Shown here: in pieces, positions 34,691 through 42,409 of the stretch | Layout of the letters: each line of letters opens with the position of its first letter | Position numbering within the stretch: position 1 is the stretch's first letter | Origin: Psychromonas aquimarina ATCC BAA-1526 | GTDB lineage: Bacteria > Pseudomonadota > Gammaproteobacteria > Enterobacterales > Psychromonadaceae | Reading direction: 5' to 3' | DNA: 49,547 nt | NCBI RefSeq assembly: GCF_000428725.1 | Contig: NZ_AUAM01000035.1 | Coordinates: 1 to 49,547, forward strand | Translations under genes and position numbers: made by a program | Notes under the pieces: generated by a model | What the model was told of the DNA's origin: nothing | What the model saw: only the letters and a program-made list of their open reading frames with translations | Database searches by the model: none

Positions 34691-35326
34691 ATGAATCTAA
34701 TCTACAACGGCCCGCTTGACGGGCCTTTATTTGTTTTTGCTCATGGTGCAGGAGCACCTGCTGATTCTGATTTTATGGAAATTATTGCCGAAGGGCTTGC
34801 TGAGCAGGGGATTCGTGTAGTGCGCTTTAATTTCCCGTATATGCAGCAGCGGGTTGATAACGGTACCCGTCGTCCGCCGGAACGGGCGCCGAAGTTAACA
34901 GCACAGTTTGTTGAGCTGCTGGAGCAGTTTGATCAACCTATGGTGATCGGCGGTAAATCAATGGGCGGGCGCATGGCAACCCTGGCTGCTTCACAGCTTG
35001 TCAGCGGCTGCCGCAATGCAGAAAATATAAAAGGCATAACCTGTTTAGGTTTTCCCTTTCACCCAAGCGGTAAACCTGAAAAACTTAGAACCGAACATTT
35101 TCCGTTAATTAAACAGGATATATTAATTATTCAAGGTGAACGAGACACTATGGGGAGTAAAGAAGAGGTGAACAGTTACGGACTGCCGGCTGATATTGAA
35201 TGGTTATGGCTTGCAGACGGCAGCCATGATTTGAAACCGCGGATCAAAAGCGGGTTCAGCCATCAGCAGCATCTGCATAAAGCAGTAGAAGCGGCGGCTG
35301 AATTTATTAAAAGGGTATTAAATTAG
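34691..35326 (+). CDS. Alpha/beta hydrolase of the KANL3/Tex30-like family
   Basis: 211 residues, cytoplasmic. The alpha/beta hydrolase elements are visible: LFVFAHGAGAPADSDFM (oxyanion region), nucleophile S90 in GGKSMGGRMA, D152 in QGERDTMG and H179 in DGSHDLKPR. This is the short dienelactone-hydrolase-like form often named KANL3/Tex30 alpha/beta hydrolase. The substrate is unknown. The ribosome site is TTGGATAACA before the ATG. It ends at a 12-bp-stem hairpin shared with the converging SPFH gene. Confidence 0.88.
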   Translation: MNLIYNGPLDGPLFVFAHGAGAPADSDFMEIIAEGLAEQGIRVVRFNFPYMQQRVDNGTRRPPERAPKLTAQFVELLEQFDQPMVIGGKSMGGRMATLAASQLVSGCRNAENIKGITCLGFPFHPSGKPEKLRTEHFPLIKQDILIIQGERDTMGSKEEVNSYGLPADIEWLWLADGSHDLKPRIKSGFSHQQHLHKAVEAAAEFIKRVLN

Positions 35327-35333
35327 TCAGGAT

Positions 35334-35365
35334 GAACTGCCTGAATTTCTGCTTTCAGGCAGTTC
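35334..35365. terminator. Bidirectional hairpin between hydrolase and SPFH genes
   Basis: GAACTGCCTGAA (35334-35345) and TTCAGGCAGTTC (35354-35365) form a perfect 12-bp stem with an 8-base loop between convergent stops at 35326 and 35382. Neither side has a strong T run. Confidence 0.55.
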
Positions 35366-35381
35366 AGAATGCCTTTCCTGC

Positions 35382-36431
35382 TTATTGTTTTTTACCGCAG
35401 CCGGGACAGAATTTAGCATTCAGCGGTTTCTCTGTGCCGCAGTCCGTACAGAACTGCTTTGCCTGGGCCTGCTCGCCGCCGCAGTTGGGGCAGAATTTTG
35501 CGCCCTGCGGAACAGTTTGTTGACAAGAAGGGCAGGAGGCTCCTGTTTTAATAGTGCTCTGCTCACCTGCCGTTAATGCTGAGTTCATATTCATCATCTG
35601 ATTACCTATACCGAAACCAACTCCCATGCCGACACCTGCTCCAGCAACACCGCCAGCACCTTCATTAGCGGCCGCTTTTTCCGCGACATCAAACATTTTG
35701 ACTGTGTTATAGGTTTCACCGTAAATATCAAACTCAGCTTTTTTGGCCAGTATCTCTTTTAAACGTTTTACGCTGTCATCATCCTGGGGCACGTTTATTG
35801 AGTTTAAATAAAAATTAACGATTTCAATGCCGAAACGGTTAAATTCAGCACTGATATCATGCTGCAGAGTCGCCGACATTTCATTTAGATGTGCGCTGAT
35901 ATTAAGCACGGATATTTTATCGTTAATGACCTTCTCGGAGATAAAGTCCTTTATGCGGCTCATCAGATGCCCGCGGAAATAGTTAATAATCTGCTCAGCA
36001 TCGAATTCATCAAGGGTTCCCACTAGCGTGGTAACAAACTTCTTAGCGTCGGTAATCTTTATGCCGAACTGTCCGAAGGCACGCAACGGGATGTAAACAT
36101 TATAAAGCGGCTCTAAAATCGGAATCGGCTCCTGCGTCCCCCATTTCATATCCAGGTTAACGGCTTTATTAACGTAATACACTTCTGCAGCGAAGGGAGA
36201 GAGGTTATCAAAAGGGATATTAACCAGATGCTCTAATAACGGGATATTTGCAGATTTTAGTGTGTGACGGCCGGGGCCGAGCACATCAAGTGCTTTACCG
36301 TCTTTATAAAAGACCACCTCCTGTGCCTGATTAACAATAACCTGTGTTCCCCAGACCAGACTGTCATGGGGCCAGCGCCAGGCAAAAACATCACCGGGAC
36401 CATCGTATTTGACGCGATCAATTATATTCAT
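35382..36431 (-). CDS. SPFH/band-7 protein with two C-terminal zinc ribbons (YdjI-like)
   Basis: 349 residues. The N-terminal SPFH domain (about 20-235; VFAWRWPHDSLVWGTQVIV) is of the virion-core-protein type, as in B. subtilis YdjI. A Gly-rich hydrophobic linker (GGVAGAGVGMGVGFGIGNQ, about 262-285) follows, then two zinc ribbons: CPSCQQTVPQGAKFCPNCG and CTDCGTEKPLNAKFCPGCG. SPFH proteins form membrane-associated cages or rings. The gene follows the TerB/zinc-ribbon gene by nine bases and is surely co-transcribed with it. In Bacillus the homologous SPFH gene is grouped with a PspA gene; none is present here. Confidence 0.88.
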   Translation of the reverse strand: MNIIDRVKYDGPGDVFAWRWPHDSLVWGTQVIVNQAQEVVFYKDGKALDVLGPGRHTLKSANIPLLEHLVNIPFDNLSPFAAEVYYVNKAVNLDMKWGTQEPIPILEPLYNVYIPLRAFGQFGIKITDAKKFVTTLVGTLDEFDAEQIINYFRGHLMSRIKDFISEKVINDKISVLNISAHLNEMSATLQHDISAEFNRFGIEIVNFYLNSINVPQDDDSVKRLKEILAKKAEFDIYGETYNTVKMFDVAEKAAANEGAGGVAGAGVGMGVGFGIGNQMMNMNSALTAGEQSTIKTGASCPSCQQTVPQGAKFCPNCGGEQAQAKQFCTDCGTEKPLNAKFCPGCGKKQ

Positions 36432-36440
36432 TATTTATCC

Positions 36441-38141
36441 CTAATTATTAATATGTGTCGATTTTAAAGTCTGTCGGTTCTGCTGATATAATTGCTGACG
36501 TTTACGTTTAATGCGCAGATTAATATCAATGGCTAAAATATTAAATTTTTCACCAAACTGTAATAATAGTTTACGTTCCTCTGTGCAGACCTGACCGTCA
36601 GCTAAGCACATCTCAATCAGCTTATCTAACCAGTCAGAGGCATCTAGAGTTTCGTCCGGGGTGAGCATATCTAACTGTCCGTTTTCGGCCGCCTGAATGA
36701 TCCCGTCTAATACCTGCTGCGGAATACGGCGGTTCTTAACAAACTGCTCCAGCAGCTGTTTCTCCTGGTCATCAACTCTGCCGTCGGCAAATAAAACTAA
36801 GACTAACCCCGATAACAGTGAGACGGGATCAAAAATACGATCACTTTTGATCTGCGTTGTTTCTGCTATTGCAAATTCTTGACCTTTAATCTTAACAATA
36901 TGTTCAAGATGCGGGGTAAAGTCTTGTAAAATCCAGTCCTGCTCACCCTGGTTAAAACGACTGCCGCAGTACTCACAGCAGTCCTGATAATTATCGCTTT
37001 GCGGTGCACCGCAGCCGTAACAGTGTAAAGAGTGCAGGCCTTTTTTGATGTCGCTTTTAACACCTGACTTTCTTATCATAGTCAGGTGATGCGCATAATA
37101 TCCGGCGGCGGCTGACATTTTTCCTTTATGTGAAACCTTATTACCCTGCCATTTTACTAACAGGTACACTTTGTCAAACTCTTCAGCAAACTGTACTTTA
37201 CTTACTTCGCACAGGCCGAGCTGAACATTATCAAAGAAGTGTTCAGATGACTGCTGGTTGAATTTTTCGATATAACTCGGATGGGCAACTGAGAGAAGCG
37301 GGGCGCTGTCCTGCATTAACCAGGCCTTCTGCAGCCGCCAGAAAACTGAACTCACCCGATCTTCAATCAGCGGGATATTAAAAGCAGGATCGACAACCTG
37401 ATAATCACAGACACCGCTTATCTGACGTTTTGCATTCTGAAAACGCCACTGCGCTTCCTGGGTTATTTTAGCTAAAATCCAGTCGTATTCGCCGGAACTA
37501 ACCAGGGATAAACAGGCCTGACATTGTGCAGACTGGCTAAGCTGTAAGGTGCTCCCGCAGTTAGGACAGCTTCCTTCTATTAATCCCGGCTGTGTGCGGG
37601 TCTGCACACCGGGTAAGCGCACATAAGTTAAATATTCAGTTTTAACTGTTAACGGGATCTGGCTGTCTGTGTGTTTATTGTCTCCTGTCTGTTCGACTGG
37701 ATAACCTGCTCGTGATGTAATTTTAAAATGCAGTGTTTCAAAGTGTTTATCTGCTTCTACTCCAACTAATTCGCAGCAGCTGATGGTCAGATTTTTTATT
37801 CTACGACGGCGGTTTTGTTTTTTTTGTATCTCAAACTGAATCTGAAATGACTCGCTGATACCGTCACTGATAAAAGCACGGGCAGAGGAGATATCCTGCT
37901 CAGACCAGGCCTGTTTGATAATATAAAAAGCATGTTCAACACGGCTGCTGATCAGTGCAGTAGAAAAGTGTTTATCCAGCTGGTGAATTTTATTCTGCTG
38001 AATCTGCTGCTTTTGGCTGCTTTGTTTCTGCATGCCGCGCAGTATGGTATTTTTAACCTTTTTCTTATGAAATTTATTCCCTTCAATAATGCCCGCAAGT
38101 CCAGCCGCAGTAATAATAAGAATAAAAATGAGCTCCAGCAT
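36441..38141 (-). CDS. Membrane-anchored Tim44-like/zinc-ribbon/TerB-like protein
   Basis: 566 residues. One N-terminal membrane span (about 2-20) is followed by a basic coiled segment. Two repeats come next, each a Tim44-like alpha+beta domain (about 55-185 and 230-350) followed by a zinc ribbon: CPNCGSTLQLSQSAQCQAC near 192 and CYGCGAPQ...CCEYCGSRF near 373. The C-terminal part (about 425-545) resembles TerB: LVLVLFADGRVDDQEKQLLE and MCLADGQVCTEERKLLLQF, two acidic helical repeats. Zinc ribbons matched to those of the SPFH partner suggest a shared membrane complex. Domain names are by pattern recognition, so the Tim44-like call is moderate. Confidence 0.8.
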   Translation of the reverse strand: MLELIFILIITAAGLAGIIEGNKFHKKKVKNTILRGMQKQSSQKQQIQQNKIHQLDKHFSTALISSRVEHAFYIIKQAWSEQDISSARAFISDGISESFQIQFEIQKKQNRRRRIKNLTISCCELVGVEADKHFETLHFKITSRAGYPVEQTGDNKHTDSQIPLTVKTEYLTYVRLPGVQTRTQPGLIEGSCPNCGSTLQLSQSAQCQACLSLVSSGEYDWILAKITQEAQWRFQNAKRQISGVCDYQVVDPAFNIPLIEDRVSSVFWRLQKAWLMQDSAPLLSVAHPSYIEKFNQQSSEHFFDNVQLGLCEVSKVQFAEEFDKVYLLVKWQGNKVSHKGKMSAAAGYYAHHLTMIRKSGVKSDIKKGLHSLHCYGCGAPQSDNYQDCCEYCGSRFNQGEQDWILQDFTPHLEHIVKIKGQEFAIAETTQIKSDRIFDPVSLLSGLVLVLFADGRVDDQEKQLLEQFVKNRRIPQQVLDGIIQAAENGQLDMLTPDETLDASDWLDKLIEMCLADGQVCTEERKLLLQFGEKFNILAIDINLRIKRKRQQLYQQNRQTLKSTHINN

Positions 38142-38252
38142 AGAGAATCTTTCTCGCTTATTTAAATAGAGTTTATTTATAACAGATAGTAAACCGTCAG
38201 CTTAAAGCCTGCGCTAAATTTATAAGCTAAGTCACTGAATTATTTCAGGCAA

Positions 38253-38279
38253 TAAAAAAGGCGCTAAAGAGCGCCTTTT
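38253..38279 (-). terminator. Intrinsic terminator after pntAB
   Basis: GGCGCT (38260-38265) and AGCGCC (38270-38275) form a GC stem with an AAAG loop. On the - strand it is followed by a T run (complement of the A run at 38254-38259). It lies 20 bases beyond the pntB stop. Confidence 0.9.
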
Positions 38280-38297
38280 ATCTGCAGAGAGTGCTGA

Positions 38298-39671
38298 TTA
38301 CAGATTAGAAAGTATCGCATCCACCGAAGCTTTTGCATCACCTAGAAGCATTTCAGAGTTTTCTTTAAAGAATAACGGGTTTTGTACGCCGGCATAACCA
38401 GCACCCATTGAACGTTTAAAGATAACTACTTTTTCTGACTCCCAAACGCTTAAGACCGGCATACCTGAGATAGGAGTACCCGGCTCATTAGCCGCAGGGT
38501 TAACTGTATCGTTAGCGCCGATTACCAGTACCACGTCAGTTTCAGGGAAATCATCGTTGATCTCATCCATCTCTAATACGATATCGTAAGGTACTTTAGA
38601 CTCGGCTAATAATACGTTCATATGGCCAGGTAAACGTCCTGCAACAGGGTGGATACCAAAACGCACATTTTTACCTTTATCGCGTAAACGTTTAGTCAGC
38701 TCAGCAACCGGGTACTGTGCCTGTGCAACCGCCATACCGTAACCTGGTACGATAATTACATTTTTAGCAGCAGCTAATGAGTCAGCAACTTCTTGTGCGC
38801 TGGTCTCAAAATGCTCGCCGTATTCTTCGCCGCCTTCCTGTACAAACTCTTCGTTACCAAAGCCGCCTAGAATAACGCTGATAAATGAACGGTTCATTGC
38901 TTTACACATAATGTAAGAAAGGATTGCACCTGAAGAACCTACTAATGCACCAGTGATGATCAGCAGGTCGTTTGCCAGCATGAAACCTGTCGCCGCCGCT
39001 GCCCAGCCTGAGTATGAGTTAAGCATTGAAACAACAACCGGCATATCCGCACCACCAATTGATGCGACTAAGTGCCAGCCGAATGCTAATGCAATTACTG
39101 TCATAATGATTAATGCAGTTAAGCCTAAATCACCGCTTACAAAGCTGACTAATAATAAAGCTGAAGCTGTGAGGGCTGCGATATTGATCCAGTTTTTCCC
39201 CGGCAGCGATAATGCAGAGCTGTTCACTTTACCGCTTAGTTTACCAAAGGCAACAATTGAACCGGTAAAGGTTACCGCACCGATAAAGATCCCCAGGAAT
39301 ACTTCAACGTCGTGAATTGTTTTAGCCGCGCCTAATAGAACGCCGTGGTCAATATATGAGTTGAAGCCGATAAAGACAGCCGCCAGACCAACAAAGCTGT
39401 GCAGAACTGCGATAAGTTCAGGCATTGAAGTCATTTCAACTTTTAATGCTAAACGTACACCGATACCTGCGCCGACAGCCATTGCGACAGTAATGTAACC
39501 TAAACCGGAAACCTGTGCGCTGGCAATGGTGGCAATCACCGCGATGATCATGCCTATGATGCCGAAGACGTTACCACGTTTAGCACTTTCTTGACTGCTT
39601 AAGCCGTTAAGGCTGCCGATAAACAGGATGGCTGCAATGATGTATGCAGCAGTAATTAATCCTTGAGACAT
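38298..39671 (-). CDS. pntB: NAD(P) transhydrogenase subunit beta
   Basis: Membrane subunit of the proton-translocating transhydrogenase, which uses the proton gradient to make NADPH from NADH. It has 457 residues (E. coli 462): about nine spans in the first 260 residues, then the NADP-binding domain dIII with [39 protein letters not shown] and [14 protein letters not shown]. Two bases separate it from pntA. Confidence 0.97.
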   Translation of the reverse strand: MSQGLITAAYIIAAILFIGSLNGLSSQESAKRGNVFGIIGMIIAVIATIASAQVSGLGYITVAMAVGAGIGVRLALKVEMTSMPELIAVLHSFVGLAAVFIGFNSYIDHGVLLGAAKTIHDVEVFLGIFIGAVTFTGSIVAFGKLSGKVNSSALSLPGKNWINIAALTASALLLVSFVSGDLGLTALIIMTVIALAFGWHLVASIGGADMPVVVSMLNSYSGWAAAATGFMLANDLLIITGALVGSSGAILSYIMCKAMNRSFISVILGGFGNEEFVQEGGEEYGEHFETSAQEVADSLAAAKNVIIVPGYGMAVAQAQYPVAELTKRLRDKGKNVRFGIHPVAGRLPGHMNVLLAESKVPYDIVLEMDEINDDFPETDVVLVIGANDTVNPAANEPGTPISGMPVLSVWESEKVVIFKRSMGAGYAGVQNPLFFKENSEMLLGDAKASVDAILSNL

Positions 39672-39673
39672 GG

Positions 39674-41218
39674 TTATTTATCCTTCTGGAACATTTTCAA
39701 CATACGGTGTGTCACGGTAAAACCGCCGACTATGTTGATTGTCGCGATCAGTATCGCAATCGTAGATAACATAGTAACAACTGTGCTGTCACTGCCGACC
39801 TGAAGCAGGGCACCGATAATGATGATACCGCTGATTGCATTTGTTACACTCATAAGCGGTGTATGCAGAGAATGAGCAACATTCCAGACAACACCGTAAC
39901 CTACGATACATGCCAGCATAAATACTGTGAAATGTGCCAGGAAGTCTGTTGGAGCAACACTTGCTAACCAGCCGAATAATCCAGCTGCCACAACCGCAAG
40001 TGCAGGTTTGATCCACTTGTTTGCTGGTTTTTCTTCAACCACAACGGCTTCTTTAACTTCTGCAGCTTTTGGAGCTGGCGCTGCGCTTACGTTAATTGCC
40101 GGCGGCGGCCATGAAATTTCACCGTCTTTTACAACAGTTGCACCGCGAACTACTTCATCTTCAAAGTCGATATCAATAGTACCGTCTTTGTCTTTACAAA
40201 GCAGCTTCATCAAGTTAACTAAGTTTGTTGCATACAGCTGACTTGACTGTGTTGGTAAGCGGCTTGGTAAATCAGTGTAACCAATGATTTTCACGCCGTT
40301 TTCTGTCTGGAAGATCTCATCTTTAACAGTTAAAGCCGCGTTGCCGCCGGCCTGTGCCGCTAGATCAACAATCACACTGCCGTCTTTCATTGAAGCGATC
40401 ATCTCTTCAGTGATCAGAAGCGGTGCAGGTTTACCCGGGATAAGTGCAGTTGTAATGATGATATCAACATCTTTAGCCTGCTCAGCCATCATTTCAGCCT
40501 GTGCAGCCTGATAACCGGCACTCATGGTTTTAGCATAACCGTCAGAGCTGACTTCTTCTTCTTCCTGGTAGTCTACAACCAGGAACTCAGCACCCATACT
40601 TTCAACCTGCTCTTTAACTTCAGGGCGAGTATCAAATGCACGTACGATTGCACCTAGGCTGCCGGCTGCACCAAGGGCTGCAAGACCTGCAACACCGGCA
40701 CCGATAATCAGTACTTTTGCCGGCGGCACTTTACCTGCCGCGGTAATTTGACCAGTGAAGAAACGGCCGAACTGGTTCGCAGATTCAATAACCGCACGGT
40801 AACCGGCGATATTCGCCATCGAGCTTAGGGCATCAAGTGCCTGTGCGCGCGAGGTACGAGGTACTGAATCCATTGCGATCACGCTGATTTTTTTAGCTGT
40901 CAGCTTTTTCAGCAGTTCAGGGTTTTGTGCCGGCCAGATAAAACTAACCAGAGTTGCCCCTTCTTTTATTTGTTCAATTTCAGTATCGGTAGGCGCATTA
41001 ACTTTAAAGATAATGTCTGACTGCCATACCAGAGTATTATCAGTGCCGATTTCGGCGCCTGAATCCTGATATGCTTGATCAGAAAAGCTTGCAGCTGTTC
41101 CGGCGTTTGTTTCTACAAGAAAAGTGAAACCCTGCTTGATCAGTAACTCAACTGTTTTTGGAGTTGCTGCTACGCGGTTTTCATTCTCTTGGATCTCTCT
41201 AGGTATACCTATTTGCAT
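39674..41218 (-). CDS. pntA: NAD(P) transhydrogenase subunit alpha
   Basis: NAD(H)-binding subunit of the transhydrogenase. It has 514 residues (E. coli 510). The soluble dI domain (about 1-380) contains [20 protein letters not shown] at the start, the Rossmann loop [20 protein letters not shown], and the mobile-loop region [20 protein letters not shown]. An Ala/Pro/Glu-rich linker (about 370-400) joins it to about four C-terminal spans. It is the first gene of pntAB. A long hairpin lies about 50 bases upstream of the ATG (41268-41310). Confidence 0.97.
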   Translation of the reverse strand: MQIGIPREIQENENRVAATPKTVELLIKQGFTFLVETNAGTAASFSDQAYQDSGAEIGTDNTLVWQSDIIFKVNAPTDTEIEQIKEGATLVSFIWPAQNPELLKKLTAKKISVIAMDSVPRTSRAQALDALSSMANIAGYRAVIESANQFGRFFTGQITAAGKVPPAKVLIIGAGVAGLAALGAAGSLGAIVRAFDTRPEVKEQVESMGAEFLVVDYQEEEEVSSDGYAKTMSAGYQAAQAEMMAEQAKDVDIIITTALIPGKPAPLLITEEMIASMKDGSVIVDLAAQAGGNAALTVKDEIFQTENGVKIIGYTDLPSRLPTQSSQLYATNLVNLMKLLCKDKDGTIDIDFEDEVVRGATVVKDGEISWPPPAINVSAAPAPKAAEVKEAVVVEEKPANKWIKPALAVVAAGLFGWLASVAPTDFLAHFTVFMLACIVGYGVVWNVAHSLHTPLMSVTNAISGIIIIGALLQVGSDSTVVTMLSTIAILIATINIVGGFTVTHRMLKMFQKDK

Positions 41219-41267
41219 AGTTAAGTCCGTGATCGCTTGTTATTATGATTGGTCGATTTTACGTACA

Positions 41268-41310
41268 ATAAAAAGGGAAAAATAGATCTGGATCATTTTT
41301 CCCTTTTTAT
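41268..41310 (-). promoter_or_regulatory. Long AT-rich hairpin in the pntAB leader (terminator/attenuator-like)
   Basis: The arms at 41268-41283 (AAAAAGGGAAAAAT core) and 41295-41310 are exact inverses over 16 bp with an 11-base loop that contains two GATC words. On the - strand the 3' arm ends CCCTTTTTATT, which would act as the T tract. The right position for an attenuator is between a promoter to its right and pntA to its left. It could also be a terminator for stray transcripts. Confidence 0.5.
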
Positions 41311-41610
41311 TTATATCAATACACAGAAACAAATACTCTCTCTGTGAGCCGTAATGATAGCGTTGTGCAATATATGTTGTTTTTTTACAACAATAAAATT
41401 GGAGGTAAATATTAGTGAATAAATATGCGTTCGGCTACTGTTTTCACTCTAAAATAGAGCGATTTTTGCAACAATTTTGCTACTTGATATAGCAAAAGGC
41501 TATATCCAGTCTTTAATTATTAAGAAAACATAAAATATAGGCGGTTTTGTTGTTAATTTACGAGGTTCGTGCTGGTGTTTAGTAGTTTGCAATGAAGGTC
41601 AGCAAAAGAC

Positions 41611-41641
41611 AAAAAGGGAGCGGCCGGCGATATCAGCCGCT
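41611..41641 (-). terminator. Intrinsic terminator after rluA
   Basis: AGCGGC (41619-41624) and GCCGCT (41636-41641) form the stem. On the - strand it is followed by CCCTTTTTG. It lies 27 bases beyond the rluA stop. Confidence 0.7.
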
Positions 41642-41667
41642 GATTAATCTTCTTTTATATCGTGTTC

Positions 41668-42336
41668 TTAAATATCTGCAAACGGGGGCGGACAGTTAAA
41701 AGTAATTCTTTCCTCACTGCTCGGGTGAGTTAAAGTAATACTGGCCGCATGCAGTGCTAAACGTGTCGGTGACAGTTTCCTGCCAAATTCTGTAGCATAA
41801 AATTCATCACCGACAATCGGATGGCCAAGAGCCTGCATATGCACACGCAGCTGATGGGTACGTCCGGTTAAGGGTTTTAAACATACCAGAGTGGTCATTT
41901 TTTCTCGTTTAACTACAGTCCACTCGGTTTGTGAACTTTTTCCCTGATCAAAATCGACAATCTGGCGCGGCCTGTTTTCCCAGTCGCAGCGGATCGGCAG
42001 GTCAACGATGCCTGAGTCTTGTTTGATAATGCCTTCAACACGAGCGTAATAGGTTTTATCTATAACTTTCTGCTGGAACTGACGGCCCATATGGCTTTGT
42101 GCTGATTTACGCATCGCTAAAATGATAATGCCCGATGTTGCCATATCTAATCTGTGTACGACACATGCATCCGGCCAGACGCGTAAAATACGCAGTGCCA
42201 GGCTGTCCCAGTGTTTTTTCTCACGTCCCGGTACACTTAATAAACCATAGGGTTTATTTAAGACAACAATATCTTGATCCTGATAAATAATATCCAGGTA
42301 GGGGGTCTGCGGCGGATTGTAAACAAAATTCGGCAT
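41668..42336 (-). CDS. rluA: Dual-specificity rRNA/tRNA pseudouridine synthase RluA
   Basis: Makes pseudouridine at position 746 of 23S rRNA and 32 of some tRNAs. It has 222 residues (E. coli 219). The catalytic Asp is D64 in HRLDMATSG, the same number as in E. coli. VPGREKKHWDSL and PLTGRTHQLRVHMQALGHPI are family signatures, and no S4 domain is present, as expected for RluA. It lies downstream of rapA on the same strand, as in E. coli, but a terminator (42358-42384) separates them. Confidence 0.95.
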   Translation of the reverse strand: MPNFVYNPPQTPYLDIIYQDQDIVVLNKPYGLLSVPGREKKHWDSLALRILRVWPDACVVHRLDMATSGIIILAMRKSAQSHMGRQFQQKVIDKTYYARVEGIIKQDSGIVDLPIRCDWENRPRQIVDFDQGKSSQTEWTVVKREKMTTLVCLKPLTGRTHQLRVHMQALGHPIVGDEFYATEFGRKLSPTRLALHAASITLTHPSSEERITFNCPPPFADI

Positions 42337-42357
42337 GTCGGCTCTATTTCTTGGTTA

Positions 42358-42384
42358 ATAAAAAAGAGGAGCGGACTCCTCTTT
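42358..42384 (-). terminator. Intrinsic terminator after rapA
   Basis: AAAGAGGAG (42363-42371) and CTCCTCTTT (42376-42384) form a perfect stem with a CGGA tetraloop. T-rich sequence follows on the - strand. It sits between the rapA stop and the rluA start, so rluA may need its own promoter or rely on read-through. Confidence 0.85.
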
Positions 42385-42409
42385 ATATAGATTATCGTTA
42401 TATTACTTT

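Larger units (their letters stand above)
41219..41667. other. 449-base gap between pntA and rluA
   Basis: No credible coding frame. It holds the 16-bp-stem hairpin at 41268-41310 in what would be the pntAB leader, AT-rich sequence expected to carry the pntAB promoter, and the rluA terminator at 41611-41641. Confidence 0.55.

Noticed and set aside
39927..40241. 104-codon + strand frame inside pntA
   Set aside because: It is antisense to a well-conserved gene, with low-complexity Ala/Thr/Ser content; a shadow of pntA.
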